Shown: in pieces, positions 44,343 through 54,097 of the stretch | Layout of the letters: each line of letters opens with the position of its first letter | Position numbering within the stretch: the first letter of the stretch is position 1 | DNA from: Alteromonas antoniana | GTDB lineage: Bacteria > Pseudomonadota > Gammaproteobacteria > Enterobacterales > Alteromonadaceae | Length of the DNA: 64,000 nucleotides | NCBI RefSeq assembly: GCF_019249295.1 | Contig: NZ_JAESDH010000010.1 | Coordinates: forward strand, 1-64,000 | Reading direction: 5' to 3' | Translations under genes and position numbers: made by a program | The notes under the pieces: generated by a model | Database searches by the model: none | Seen by the model: only the letters and a program-made list of their open reading frames with translations | Told to the model about the DNA's origin: nothing

Positions 44343-45741
44343 GTAATTTATCCAGCTCCGGTAATATGCGGGCAACTTTATCCAGGGTTTCCTGATACTC
44401 TTCTTGTGCATCAGAATCCAGAACGATACCACCACCAGCCCAACAGTAAATGTGGCCGTTCTCTGCCAGCAGCGTCCGAATGCAGATGCTGGAATCCATA
44501 TCCTGCCTGAACCCCATATATAGCATACTGCCGCAGTAGATGTTCCGACAATGTGGCTCCAGTTCATCAATGATTTCCATTGCCCGGACCTTTGGCGCAC
44601 CCGTTATCGACCCACCCGGGAAAGCGCCCGCCAGCAAATCCAGCGGCGATGCATCATCATTCAGGTTTCCTACGACGGTACTTACCATGTGGTGCACGGC
44701 GGCGTAGGACTCAAGGGCGAATAAATGCGGCACATCAACAGAGCCTGGCTGACAATGCTTACTCAGATCGTTTCTGAGTAAGTCTACGATCATCAGGTTC
44801 TCTGCCCGATCTTTTTCCGAAGCCAGCAACGCGTCGGCACTTGCATTATCTACCTCAGTGTCAGGACTGCGAGGGCGTGTACCCTTAATCGGCTTTGTCT
44901 CAACGTGACCGTCTTTAACCGATAAAAAGCGCTCAGGTGAAATACTGATAATGGCGCTTTTCTCAAGCTTCATATACGCAGAAAATGGCGCCTGGTTCTG
45001 ATTGCGTAAATGCAAAAAAGCATTCCATTCACTGCCACAGTAATCAGCACTAAAACGCTGCGCCATGTTGACCTGATAACAGTCGCCGGCACACAAATAC
45101 TTATGAATTTTGTCCAGTGCGTGTGTGTATTGTTCTTGGGACAGGTTAGATTGCCAGTCTGATGTCAGGTTGAAAGGTGTGTGCGACTGCTGTTCGAAAC
45201 CTGAAAATTCAGGGATGCCGGAGAGTCTGCAGTGATAGATAATACCAGAATGCGTGTCTTCGATTAACGACTGCGGATAGATGCCAATTGCCATATCCGG
45301 GCAGGCGTAATCGTTAATGGCATTGTCAGGAAGTGGCTCATAACTTCGTCCGAGGTCATAGCCAGCGAGACCTGCAACGCCCGTAATAAAAGGTAGGTGT
45401 GAATACGGTTTGCTCTGCTCAGTAAGTTGCGCGTTGGCAAATACCGCTTCAAATTGTTGTTTAACACACTCAAAAGGCAAGTCATGATGTAATTTACTTG
45501 TCCCGCGCTGGTGATCGATGACAGAAACCACCCCTTTTTCAGACACGCAGCTAAACAGAGGGGACCACATCATTAAATTGTAGCGACCATTGCTTGCGCT
45601 GCTGCCCGCGGTGTCAAATAGCAACGACCATGGTGCATCGGCAATATTATCGAACAGATCAACTAATGTTGTCGGGCGATCAAAAGATACCGGTGAAATA
45701 ATAATTGTGGGCGAGACGGACATTGTGTTTCTTTCTGACAT
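44335..45741 (-). CDS. pabB: aminodeoxychorismate synthase component I
   Basis: A 468-residue chorismate-binding enzyme making 4-amino-4-deoxychorismate for folate synthesis. The PIKGTRPR motif, with Lys forming the covalent intermediate, separates it from TrpE. Other blocks are LLRNDLSKHC, FPGGSITGAPKVRAM and GSMLYMGFRQDMD. The N-terminal domain (about residues 1-200) is complete; length is close to the E. coli enzyme (453). The glutaminase subunit PabA is not encoded here. It is the first gene of the pabB-nudL pair. Confidence 0.93.
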   Translation of the reverse strand: MSERNTMSVSPTIIISPVSFDRPTTLVDLFDNIADAPWSLLFDTAGSSASNGRYNLMMWSPLFSCVSEKGVVSVIDHQRGTSKLHHDLPFECVKQQFEAVFANAQLTEQSKPYSHLPFITGVAGLAGYDLGRSYEPLPDNAINDYACPDMAIGIYPQSLIEDTHSGIIYHCRLSGIPEFSGFEQQSHTPFNLTSDWQSNLSQEQYTHALDKIHKYLCAGDCYQVNMAQRFSADYCGSEWNAFLHLRNQNQAPFSAYMKLEKSAIISISPERFLSVKDGHVETKPIKGTRPRSPDTEVDNASADALLASEKDRAENLMIVDLLRNDLSKHCQPGSVDVPHLFALESYAAVHHMVSTVVGNLNDDASPLDLLAGAFPGGSITGAPKVRAMEIIDELEPHCRNIYCGSMLYMGFRQDMDSSICIRTLLAENGHIYCWAGGGIVLDSDAQEEYQETLDKVARILPELDKLRD

Positions 45742-46160
45742 GACGTTACTACAAATACTCTTTTCAGGACGACCGGCCCGGGTCGTGACTTTGTGTGCGC
45801 CACCAAAGTCTTATCGGATTTCCTTGGTGCGTATCGTTCAGTTGCGCTAGTATACGCTTTTTTATCCAGGGTGTGTCGACCTTTGCCGTGCGTTTTGAAG
45901 CGAATACCCCGGGGTTCGGGAAGCAACGTAAACGTGTTGCTATGTAATCATTAAAACAGCACGATGATGTTGTATTGATACCTGAATCGCGGTGTGTAAG
46001 CTTCATCCGAGAGATAGCTATGCAGCGTTTTAGCCGCATAAGTGGGATAGCGAAATCAGTGCCTGGTGCGCTGCTTTACATCTCTGAAAATGACACAAGT
46101 GCGCGGTAAAGAGCGATAAACCCAGCCAAGACCACGATAAGCCTATTAAAAGAGGATGCT
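45742..46160. other. intergenic region between pabB and fumarase genes
   Basis: A 419-base gap between divergent genes, expected to hold both promoters. Short open frames exist here but none has family signatures. A weak hairpin (ACGACC...GGTCGT) occurs near 45770. I see no further feature. Confidence 0.6.
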
Positions 46161-47690
46161 ATGACCGTTATCCGTCAACAGGACTTCATTGACAGCATAG
46201 AAGATGCCCTGCAGTTTATTTCATACTACCACCCCTTAGACTATGTAAAAGCCGTAGAAAAAGCTTACGAGAAAGAACAAAGTCAGGCTGCAAAAGACGC
46301 CATGGCACAAATTCTTATCAATTCCCGGATGTCAGCTGAAGGCAAACGCCCTTTGTGTCAGGATACCGGCATAGTCACTTGCTTTGTCAAAGTGGGTATG
46401 GGCGTGAGCTGGGACAAAACCGATATGACGGTTCAGGAAATGGTAGATGAAGGTACACGTCGTGCCTATACCAACAGCGATAACCCGCTGCGGGCATCTA
46501 TTGTTGCTGATCCTGCCGGTTCGCGCACCAACACTAAAGACAATACGCCTGCGGTTGTGCATCTGGATATGGTTGCTGGTGATAAAATCGAAGTGATGAT
46601 TGCGGCCAAAGGCGGCGGTTCTGAAAACAAATCTAAGATGGTGATGCTCAACCCCAGCGACGATATCGCAGAGTGGGTGGTGAAAACCTTGCCTACGATG
46701 GGCGCCGGTTGGTGTCCGCCGGGCATGCTGGGAATTGGAATTGGCGGCACGGCTGAAAAAGCCGCCGTGCTGGCGAAAGAATCCCTGATGGATCCGGTTG
46801 ATATTCAGGAGCTGATGGACCGTGGCGCTGAAACTACCGATGAAAAGCTGCGCCTGGACATATTCGATCGCGTAAACAAACTTGGGATTGGCGCTCAGGG
46901 CTTAGGCGGCCTGACCACGGTTGTCGATGTGAAGATTAAATCCATGCCGACGCATGCGGCATCTAAGCCGGTGGCTATGATCCCTAACTGTGCGGCGACA
47001 CGACATGCTCACTTTTTCCTCGACGGTTCAGGCCCGGCAGAATTAAAAGCTCCTAAGCTGGAAGAATGGCCGGAAGTGACCTGGGAAGTGGGTGAGAGCA
47101 CGCGCCGTGTCAACCTGGACGACGTCACGAAAGAAGACATTCAGGAATGGAAAGTCGGCGAAACCGTATTGCTCTCAGGTAAAATGCTTACCGGGCGCGA
47201 TGCAGCGCACAAGCGCATTCAAACCATGATGGAAAACGGTGAAGGTTTGCCGGACGGCGTTGATTTAACGAATCGCTTTATTTATTACGTTGGGCCGGTA
47301 GATGCCGTCGGTGATGAAGTTGTGGGTCCTGCTGGCCCGACTACCGCCACTCGCATGGACAAATTTACCGATATGATGCTGGAAAAAACCGGCCTCATTG
47401 GCATGATTGGTAAAGCGGAGCGTGGCCCTGCAACGGTAAAATCTATTGCAAAGCACCAGTCTGTCTACCTGATGGCAGTCGGTGGTGCCGCGTATCTGGT
47501 ATCTAAGGCGATTAAGAAATCGCGGGTAGTGGCGTTTGAAGATCTGGGTATGGAAGCCATCTACGAGTTTGAAGTGGAAGATATGCCGGTGACGGTTGCA
47601 GTCGACAGCACCGGGGCGAACGCGCATGAAACCGGACCTGCAGTCTGGAAAGCAAAAATCGCCGAACTGGATAGCGAACTGTCTAAGTAA
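46161..47690 (+). CDS. class I (iron-sulfur) fumarate hydratase
   Basis: A 509-residue oxygen-sensitive [4Fe-4S] fumarase converting fumarate to malate in the TCA cycle, FumA/FumB type. Cluster Cys residues are in GKRPLCQDTGIV, GAGWCPPGMLGIG and PNCAATRH. The beta-domain features DGVDLTNRFIYYVGPVD and GPTTATRMDKFT are intact. It is a single polypeptide, not split into two subunits. It is close to the E. coli FumA/FumB length (548), slightly shorter. A terminator follows. No fumC is in the window. Confidence 0.94.
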   Translation: MTVIRQQDFIDSIEDALQFISYYHPLDYVKAVEKAYEKEQSQAAKDAMAQILINSRMSAEGKRPLCQDTGIVTCFVKVGMGVSWDKTDMTVQEMVDEGTRRAYTNSDNPLRASIVADPAGSRTNTKDNTPAVVHLDMVAGDKIEVMIAAKGGGSENKSKMVMLNPSDDIAEWVVKTLPTMGAGWCPPGMLGIGIGGTAEKAAVLAKESLMDPVDIQELMDRGAETTDEKLRLDIFDRVNKLGIGAQGLGGLTTVVDVKIKSMPTHAASKPVAMIPNCAATRHAHFFLDGSGPAELKAPKLEEWPEVTWEVGESTRRVNLDDVTKEDIQEWKVGETVLLSGKMLTGRDAAHKRIQTMMENGEGLPDGVDLTNRFIYYVGPVDAVGDEVVGPAGPTTATRMDKFTDMMLEKTGLIGMIGKAERGPATVKSIAKHQSVYLMAVGGAAYLVSKAIKKSRVVAFEDLGMEAIYEFEVEDMPVTVAVDSTGANAHETGPAVWKAKIAELDSELSK

Positions 47691-47710
47691 TTCAAAGTTC
47701 GAACGACCTC

Positions 47711-47738
47711 AACGGGTACCAGTGTGTACCCGTTTTTT
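47711..47738 (+). terminator. terminator of the fumarase gene
   Basis: AACGGGTAC and GTACCCGTT pair around CAGTGT and run directly into TTTTTT. It lies 20 bases after the fumarase stop. Confidence 0.92.
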
Positions 47739-47851
47739 GTTTTTCCGTGAATAGCAATTGCCGGAATAACGGACATTACTATTCCCGTTTGACGGGTTGT
47801 AACGGTATTCTTTAACAGCCTCTACAAATTAATAAAGGACAATCACTAAAC

Positions 47852-49321
47852 ATGCTGCAGTTTGATGAGATTCAGATAGCCCTGGCTGCTGCCGGTCTGG
47901 TAGTGGGTGCGGTTGCCAGCTACGTTGCAGTTTCATCGTCAATGAAGAAAAAGCATCAGGCGCTTGAAGCTGAACTGGCGGAGACCACTGAAGAACTCGG
48001 GCGTATGGTTGCGCGAACTGAAACGCAGGAAAATCAGCTGGCGTTAAAGGGCGAGGAAATCTCTCAGCAACATCGCGAGCTGATGTCGATGCAAAACCAG
48101 TTGGGTGAACTGACGCAGAAGGCGAATCAGCTACGGGAATTACAGCAGGATTATCGCGATCAACTGGATGAGTACAAGACCTTACAGTCTTCTTTTTCCG
48201 ACTTGCGTGCTCGCTATGACGCCCAGTCTGCGAGTATGGCCGAGGTACAAAAGTCGCATGACGAAAAGCTGGCATTAATGGAAGCGGCCGAGCAGCGGCT
48301 GCAAACCCAGTTCGAAAATCTTGCCAATAAGATCTTCGAGACCAAAAGTGAAAACTTCTCGAAACAGAGCAAGACCGGGCTCGAATCCATATTGACGCCG
48401 CTGAAAGAACAGATAGAGACGTTTAAAAGACAAATCAGCGATCAGTATGTGAAAGAAGGTCAGGAACGTGCTTCGCTAAAAACCGAGATCCTGGGACTTA
48501 AAGAACTCAATCAACGGATCACAGAGGAAGCGAATGCGCTTACTATGGCGCTGAAAGGGGATAATAAGAAGCAGGGCAACTGGGGCGAAGTGGTTCTTGA
48601 GCGGATCTTGAAAGAGTCGGGTTTGCGTGAAGGGCATGAGTTTGACACGCAGGTGTCGCTGCGCTCCGATGAAGGCAAGCTACAGCAGCCGGACATTGTT
48701 GTTCACCTTCCCAATGACAAAGACGTTATCATCGACAGTAAAGTAAGTCTGGCAGCCTATGAGCGCTTTTTTAACACTGATGATGAAGACCAGCGAAGAC
48801 AGCATCTGAAAGAACATGTCGCGTCTCTGCGAGGGCACATTAAAGGGTTAGGCGCAAAGGACTATCAGGAGCTGAAAGGTCTCAAAACACTCGATTATGT
48901 CCTGATGTTCATTCCGGTTGAGCCTGCATTTCTGCTGGCGATAGAGGAGGATCCTGATTTGGTAACGCTGGCGCTGAATCACAACATTATGCTGGTTAGC
49001 CCGACCAATTTGCTGGTCGCTCTGCGCACCATTAATAATATCTGGCAGTACGAATATCAGAACCAGAATGCACAGAAAATCGCACAACATGCTGCCAAGC
49101 TATACGACAAATTCACCGGCTTTGTTGGCGACATGGAAAAAATAGGTAAGTCGCTGGACACCACCCAAAAGCACTATGAGGGGGCGTTCAATAAGCTCAG
49201 CCAGGGACGTGGAAATCTTGTTCGTCAGATTGAGCAGTTCAGAACACTGGGTGTGCAACCAAGCAAGTCTCTGCCTGATTCGGTAGCGGGTCAGTTAGAA
49301 GATGAAGATGCCAGTGAATAG
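47852..49321 (+). CDS. rmuC: DNA recombination protein RmuC
   Basis: A 489-residue membrane-anchored protein that limits recombination-linked rearrangements. An N-terminal helix (about residues 8-28) is followed by a long coiled coil (about 35-200), then the conserved RmuC domain with its hallmarks GNWGEVVLERIL, IIDSKVSLAAYERFF and MFIPVEPAFLLAI. The ATG follows AAAGGAC. The last 31 bases overlap the convergent diguanylate cyclase gene. Confidence 0.94.
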   Translation: MLQFDEIQIALAAAGLVVGAVASYVAVSSSMKKKHQALEAELAETTEELGRMVARTETQENQLALKGEEISQQHRELMSMQNQLGELTQKANQLRELQQDYRDQLDEYKTLQSSFSDLRARYDAQSASMAEVQKSHDEKLALMEAAEQRLQTQFENLANKIFETKSENFSKQSKTGLESILTPLKEQIETFKRQISDQYVKEGQERASLKTEILGLKELNQRITEEANALTMALKGDNKKQGNWGEVVLERILKESGLREGHEFDTQVSLRSDEGKLQQPDIVVHLPNDKDVIIDSKVSLAAYERFFNTDDEDQRRQHLKEHVASLRGHIKGLGAKDYQELKGLKTLDYVLMFIPVEPAFLLAIEEDPDLVTLALNHNIMLVSPTNLLVALRTINNIWQYEYQNQNAQKIAQHAAKLYDKFTGFVGDMEKIGKSLDTTQKHYEGAFNKLSQGRGNLVRQIEQFRTLGVQPSKSLPDSVAGQLEDEDASE

Positions 49322-50487
49322 TCAGAATGCTGGCTATAAGCGATAGCACAGTTACGCCCTTCCGATTTCGCCTGATACAGGGCGCGGTCGGCTAGGGTTA
49401 CCAGCTTATCGCAAGAGGTTGCCTGAGTGGCGGCGGCGGCTCCCGCGCTGATCGTGAGTTGTTCTTTGCCTTCGCTCCATGAACTGCGGGAGCATGCCGC
49501 AAGAAGCTTTTCGGCAACCTGTCTGCCGGTTTCAAGTGTGGTATCGGGCAGGGCGATGAGAAATTCTTCTCCGCCAAAACGGCTACACAAGTCGCTTTCA
49601 CGGGTGTGGCTTCTGAGTTGTCTGGCAATGTGCATAATGGCAAGGTCGCCGGTATGGTGACCGTACTTGTCATTCACTTGCTTAAAGAAATCTATGTCAA
49701 TCATCAGTAAACAGAATGCTTTTCCACCTTTAACGTAGTCTTCCCATAAATCATCAATCGCCAGTTGCATTGCCCGTCGGTTTAGCAATTCGGTAAGCTG
49801 ATCACGGTGTGCCAGAAACTTCATTTTAAGGATAAGACGGGTCAGTGTGGTGGCCATTGCGGTAATGTTTAAAAGCAGCGTAAGACACAGATAGGCCCAG
49901 AGAAATGGCTCACTGCTGTATTGTTCCGTAAAAAGATAGTCAGCGACGACATGCGGCGCAAAGGCAAAGGAAACTACTTTTACGTACAGCAAACCAGAAA
50001 GGACGATATCCGGAATGCAAAAGAGCCTGGCAATGACAGACGAAAACTCCTGATATAATGCCTCGTACTTTATTTTTGCAGTGCTGAACAATGATACTGC
50101 CGCCAGTGCATAAATAACTGCACTGAAGTAGAGCGCGTCTGCCTTTACGAAAAAGCTAATCAGTAACGTAAATAACGCAAAGATCATCATTGTGGCAGTG
50201 AGTCTGGGGTGATAACTGGTTCGGAATAACTGAGCAATTGCGAATTTGTAGGCGATCAGCGCTGCCAGAAAAGCCATATCAGTTAACAGCCACAAGCTGA
50301 CGGGAGTAGAATCCGTTCTCCAGGAACTGAGAAGCAGCGCAACTACCAGTAAAATGTTGGTCACGGAAAACCGCTGGCTGGCACGGCGATATAGCTGCAA
50401 CGGATGAGCCATCAGCGCCCAGGTACAGGCTGCAAGACCTGCAATGAATGCGATTATGGTTACCAGTTCTACTTCAGATGAGCTCAC
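49291..50487 (-). CDS. membrane GGDEF diguanylate cyclase
   Basis: A 398-residue protein with six or seven predicted transmembrane helices (residues 1-215) and a C-terminal GGDEF domain (about 222-385). The active-site motif is RFGGEEF (GGEEF at 305-309) and the feedback I-site RESD (296-299) lies five residues before it, so the enzyme should make c-di-GMP and be product-inhibited. The N-terminal helices show no named sensor domain. The last codons overlap rmuC by 31 bases, tail to tail. It may feed the PilZ protein encoded at 24308. Confidence 0.9.
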   Translation of the reverse strand: MSSSEVELVTIIAFIAGLAACTWALMAHPLQLYRRASQRFSVTNILLVVALLLSSWRTDSTPVSLWLLTDMAFLAALIAYKFAIAQLFRTSYHPRLTATMMIFALFTLLISFFVKADALYFSAVIYALAAVSLFSTAKIKYEALYQEFSSVIARLFCIPDIVLSGLLYVKVVSFAFAPHVVADYLFTEQYSSEPFLWAYLCLTLLLNITAMATTLTRLILKMKFLAHRDQLTELLNRRAMQLAIDDLWEDYVKGGKAFCLLMIDIDFFKQVNDKYGHHTGDLAIMHIARQLRSHTRESDLCSRFGGEEFLIALPDTTLETGRQVAEKLLAACSRSSWSEGKEQLTISAGAAAATQATSCDKLVTLADRALYQAKSEGRNCAIAYSQHSDYSLASSSSN

Positions 50488-50732
50488 AAAATGTCCCTGA
50501 CATTACCTACACTTTGGTGCGAACACCGTTTCCCTGATTTCACCTTGCCATGTAACGATGTAAAATTCATTAACTATTGCTTAATATCTTGTAATAAGTG
50601 ACAGATGTTTTTGCTATCCGGCTTTTGAACAATGTGACGAGGGGCTGTTGATCTTTGTTGGACACTTTTGTAGTGAATTGTTAGTGATTCAGGCATGGCA
50701 GTACCAGATATCGAGACTGAGGAGAAAAGCCA

Positions 50733-51455
50733 ATGTGCGGCAGACTCAACGTAACCGACTCTCCGGGTGTAAGAGCGCTTTGTGAACAGCTTGATATCTG
50801 TTTATGGCCAGAAGAGGGAATGATAAATAAACGCTTTATCCGAGCCACAGATCGCGTAAGTGTGGTGCTAAAGCGTGATGGTATGGCACAGATGCATAAC
50901 GCCCTCTGGTGGTTGTTGCTCGATAAGCAAGAGAGTGAACAGGGTAGTGTATTCAAGCCATCCAGATATACGTCGTTTAATACGCGGTATGACAAAGTGA
51001 ACCAAAGAGGAAGCGCGGGGTATCAGGCTTTTCGACAACAGCGCTGCATCATTCCTGCTGCTGGCTTTGGTGAAACACTGGGGAGCGGTAGCAATGCTAA
51101 ATACCACGATCTGATTGCCGCTGATGATGCTAACCCATTGGCGATGGGCGGACTTTACCGATGGTGGAAAGGTACGCGTCCGGATGGTTCGGTGTTTTAT
51201 GAGATTTCCTGTTCAGTGGTGACGGTTCCGCCGCACTCAAAACTGGAGGCAATTCACCGAAAAGCCAGTCCGCTAATGCTCTCTTTTAATGATGGCAGTA
51301 TCGATAAATGGCTGGATGATTCATTGACAAATACTGATGATTTACTGCCGTTGCTTGAACCCAGGCTTCGACACAACTTTCTGGTGCTACCTGTTGATAA
51401 ACCCTCTACGCACAAGCAGACCGGTGCCATTTTCACCATTGCAGCTGATGAGTAG
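50733..51455 (+). CDS. SRAP-family (YedK/HMCES-like) abasic-site protein
   Basis: A 240-residue SOS response-associated peptidase-domain protein that forms a stable thiazolidine cross-link with abasic sites in single-stranded DNA. All four active-site residues are found: Cys2 after the initiator Met (MCGRL), Asn83 in FNTRYDK, Glu114 in IIPAAGFGE, and His175 in EAIHRKASPL. The sequence is divergent: GFYEW of the family reads GFGET, and the usual HDRMP reads HRKAS. GAGGAG precedes the ATG. No LexA-like box was seen upstream, so SOS control is not shown. Confidence 0.88.
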   Translation: MCGRLNVTDSPGVRALCEQLDICLWPEEGMINKRFIRATDRVSVVLKRDGMAQMHNALWWLLLDKQESEQGSVFKPSRYTSFNTRYDKVNQRGSAGYQAFRQQRCIIPAAGFGETLGSGSNAKYHDLIAADDANPLAMGGLYRWWKGTRPDGSVFYEISCSVVTVPPHSKLEAIHRKASPLMLSFNDGSIDKWLDDSLTNTDDLLPLLEPRLRHNFLVLPVDKPSTHKQTGAIFTIAADE

Positions 51456-51490
51456 GTTAACAAAAAAATGAGAAGCGCAGAAAATAAAAA

Positions 51491-51519
51491 GCCCCCTTCG
51501 ATGGATGCCATCGGGGGGC
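51491..51519. terminator. terminator of the ABC export operon
   Basis: GCCCCC-TT-CGATGG pairs with CCATCG-GGGGGC across a 3-base loop with a 2-base bulge. On the minus strand it is followed by a U-rich tract. It lies between the convergent SRAP gene and the ABC permease gene. Confidence 0.82.
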
Positions 51520-51537
51520 GATTTACAAAAATATAAT

Positions 51538-52761
51538 TCAGACTGTGCGAGTGGCGATTGCCGGCGGTACGCGGGATGCCCGCAACGCCGGTCCCAGAAC
51601 CGCTAGCTGCCCGACAACCCAAAGTACGACAACGCCGATGGGTATATAAAACCAATCCAGGGCCGTTATTGAAAACCACTCTATGAGTGCCATATTCAGT
51701 GCAATGGTCAGCACTACACCCAGCAACAGTCCGCCTGCGCTAATCAACAGGTTTTCCAGCATAAAGTAACGAATGATCGCGCCCTGGGTGGCGCCAAGCG
51801 CTCTGCGGGTGCCAATTTGTTTTTTACGTCGGTTCACATTGAAGCTGGTCAGACCCACTATGCCGACAGCCGTTACCAGCGTCAGTAAAAACATGACCGT
51901 CGTTAGGATCGTAATCATCGCACTATGCTGGCGATAGCTGCGTTCCCTTGTGTCGGTAAGCGTAGTGACATCTCTGATGATCCGGTTAGGATATTTATCT
52001 GCCAGCGTAGATTCCAGCTCTGCCATCAGTCGGTCGCGCTGACCAGGCTCGGTGCGAATGAAATAGCGGGTGGACTCACTGACCAGATACTCCGGCGTGA
52101 TCATAGCGTGTTCTAAATTACTCCAGCCAATCCAGGGGGCCTGCAGTTTATCAATTATGCCGGTGATAATGACGGGCTCATCTTCTGCTATGTAAACTGT
52201 TTTACCGACCGATTCTTGCCACGGGCTTTCAGGAAAAAGGCTTTCAGCCAGTGCCTTGGTAACTAATGCTTTATCGGGCCAGTCAGTCTGGTTCCGCTCA
52301 CGCCAGCGAACGTCACTGGCGACAAAATCACTGCCTGCAATAATGTTGAAATCAAGCGCGTTACTTCCGTGTTCATCGGTCATGTAATTTGCGGTGTTGA
52401 CGTCATCGGCATCATCTCCGGTTTCCGTTGTGAGACTCATTGACCAGCCACCTCCGGATATCGGGATCGCGTTAATCTGAATCGCATCTACGACGCCAGG
52501 CGTTCTTCTTATCAAATCCAGATCTTCAGTGATAACACGTTTTGGTTCAAAATCAGCCCCAAAACCCGTAGTGGTGAGGTAAAAGCTGTTTTGTTCGTCC
52601 AGGCCACTATCGCGCTGCATCATAGTGTGGCGTTCAACGATAATGTAAGCCGCGTTTACAATGATAGTCATCGTAACCGCAATCTGCAGTGCAATAAGAA
52701 TTGCACCTACTTTGTTTCTTGTCATGGCCCGCAGAATCGGACCCAGTTCCCAGCGACTCAT
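51538..52761 (-). CDS. MacB/FtsX-type ABC transporter permease (second)
   Basis: A 407-residue permease with an N-terminal helix, a large periplasmic MacB-like domain (about residues 50-270) and three C-terminal helices with the FtsX-family GTRRALGATQGAIIRYFMLE segment. It is the last of four genes encoding an export system (adaptor, ATPase, two permeases). The start at 52761 (MSRWELGPILRAMTRNK) fits the family; the frame is open to 52821, but that would overlap the upstream gene. The substrate may be a peptide, an antibiotic or a lipoprotein-like compound. Confidence 0.88.
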   Translation of the reverse strand: MSRWELGPILRAMTRNKVGAILIALQIAVTMTIIVNAAYIIVERHTMMQRDSGLDEQNSFYLTTTGFGADFEPKRVITEDLDLIRRTPGVVDAIQINAIPISGGGWSMSLTTETGDDADDVNTANYMTDEHGSNALDFNIIAGSDFVASDVRWRERNQTDWPDKALVTKALAESLFPESPWQESVGKTVYIAEDEPVIITGIIDKLQAPWIGWSNLEHAMITPEYLVSESTRYFIRTEPGQRDRLMAELESTLADKYPNRIIRDVTTLTDTRERSYRQHSAMITILTTVMFLLTLVTAVGIVGLTSFNVNRRKKQIGTRRALGATQGAIIRYFMLENLLISAGGLLLGVVLTIALNMALIEWFSITALDWFYIPIGVVVLWVVGQLAVLGPALRASRVPPAIATRTV

Positions 52762-52772
52762 AATAGGTATCC

Positions 52773-54086
52773 TTATTGTGTTTTCAGGTTGCTGGCAGGT
52801 GGAACACTGCAAGCACGCCATGCCGGATAGCAGCCGGCGAGAATCGACGCGACTATCGACAGCGCTATTGCCAGCATAACCATGGTCAGGTCAAGCTCGA
52901 CAAGATCGCTGACAAAGCTGCCATAGAGCTGTTTGATGCCCTGCAGTCCAAGAAGGGCAAGGCCAAGGCCGAGTAAACCACCGATAACGCCGATAAGCGC
53001 AGACTCCATGACGTACTGAGAGAAAATGGCGGAGCGCGGTGAACCGATGGCGCGACGAAGGGCAATATCCCCCGTTCTGGTTGCAAATTTTGATAGCAGC
53101 AGGCCGATAGTGTTTAACAAGCAAACCAATAGAAACAGAAAGGCCATCCACATCATCATTTGCGCGTCATCGGCCACCACTTCCTGGTTTTCCATCCAGG
53201 TCATCACATCTGATAACCGGTTATTAAGCGGGCGTGGAAAGCGGCCCAGCGCCTTTTGTTCTTCGGCGTACGCGTTAAGAAATGCCATGTATGCGTTTTT
53301 GTCTGCCTGGGTAGGGAGTTCTACCCACATCTGATAGTTAACGCATTCAGACTGCAAAAACGCCTCAAAGCCTTCTCCTTCAGGGGATTTCCAGCAATTG
53401 GTATTACCGCCGTTTGGAAGCTGCATAAGTTCTTTCATCGCAAAAGGAATATACACATCCTCAGTACCTTTGAACGCACCGGTTGTCACATCATAAAAGC
53501 GGGGAACCAGCACCCAGTCGTCCAGCACGCCAGTGACAGTAAACTGTTGTCCGCCAATGGTAATAGGGCGTCCCACTGAGTTTTCACCGCCAAACACGCG
53601 ATCGTTGGTTTCCTTGCTGATAACGGCGACATAGTTACCCGCCTTATCATCGGCGTATTCCCACGCCCGGCCATATAAAAATGGCGCATCAAACATCGGG
53701 AAAAAGTCTGCAAAGTTCAGTCGCAGCGATGCCATAAACGGTTTGTTATCACGGTCAGGTGGTTCGATAACCGCGCCTGAGCTTGCCATTGCTGTCTGTC
53801 GGAAAGCTTGTTGGGCGTCCATGAGGTTGTTGGCATCACGCCAGGTCATCTGATCCGGCGGCTCGTTAGGCTCTTGTGCTGGAAAATGAGGGCTCCAGCT
53901 ATCCAGTTGCACGTAGTAAAGCTGTTCACTTTTGTGCGGGATCGGATTGGATGACATCAGATAGTTAACTGTAATTGTTGTCATACTGGCGCCGATCCCC
54001 AGCGCAATCGCAATCATCATCAGGCCGCTAAGGTAGGGATTTTTGCGAATACTTTTGAGCGATAATTTCAGGTAATAGGAGAACAT
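52773..54086 (-). CDS. MacB/FtsX-type ABC transporter permease (first)
   Basis: A 437-residue permease of the same fold as its neighbour: N-terminal helix, periplasmic domain (about 45-300) and FtsX-type C-terminal helices with LRRAIGSPRSAIFSQYVMES. It has its own sequence, so the operon would give a heterodimeric membrane part. The periplasmic domain has two Cys residues (NTNCWKSPEG and QSECVNYQ) that could form a disulfide. The gap to the second permease gene is 11 bases. Confidence 0.88.
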   Translation of the reverse strand: MFSYYLKLSLKSIRKNPYLSGLMMIAIALGIGASMTTITVNYLMSSNPIPHKSEQLYYVQLDSWSPHFPAQEPNEPPDQMTWRDANNLMDAQQAFRQTAMASSGAVIEPPDRDNKPFMASLRLNFADFFPMFDAPFLYGRAWEYADDKAGNYVAVISKETNDRVFGGENSVGRPITIGGQQFTVTGVLDDWVLVPRFYDVTTGAFKGTEDVYIPFAMKELMQLPNGGNTNCWKSPEGEGFEAFLQSECVNYQMWVELPTQADKNAYMAFLNAYAEEQKALGRFPRPLNNRLSDVMTWMENQEVVADDAQMMMWMAFLFLLVCLLNTIGLLLSKFATRTGDIALRRAIGSPRSAIFSQYVMESALIGVIGGLLGLGLALLGLQGIKQLYGSFVSDLVELDLTMVMLAIALSIVASILAGCYPAWRACSVPPASNLKTQ

Positions 54087-54097
54087 GGTCAGAGTTC

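Noticed and set aside
44343..44600. Long N-terminal extension of the NUDIX protein
   Set aside because: It lies entirely within pabB in another frame; the GTG at 44342 matches the NudL length.
45663..46039. Small minus-strand frames between pabB and fumarase
   Set aside because: Two different frames overlap one another and pabB; no conserved features were seen.
50640..50732. LexA (SOS) box upstream of the SRAP gene
   Set aside because: No CTG-N10-CAG match with the expected AT-rich core was found.
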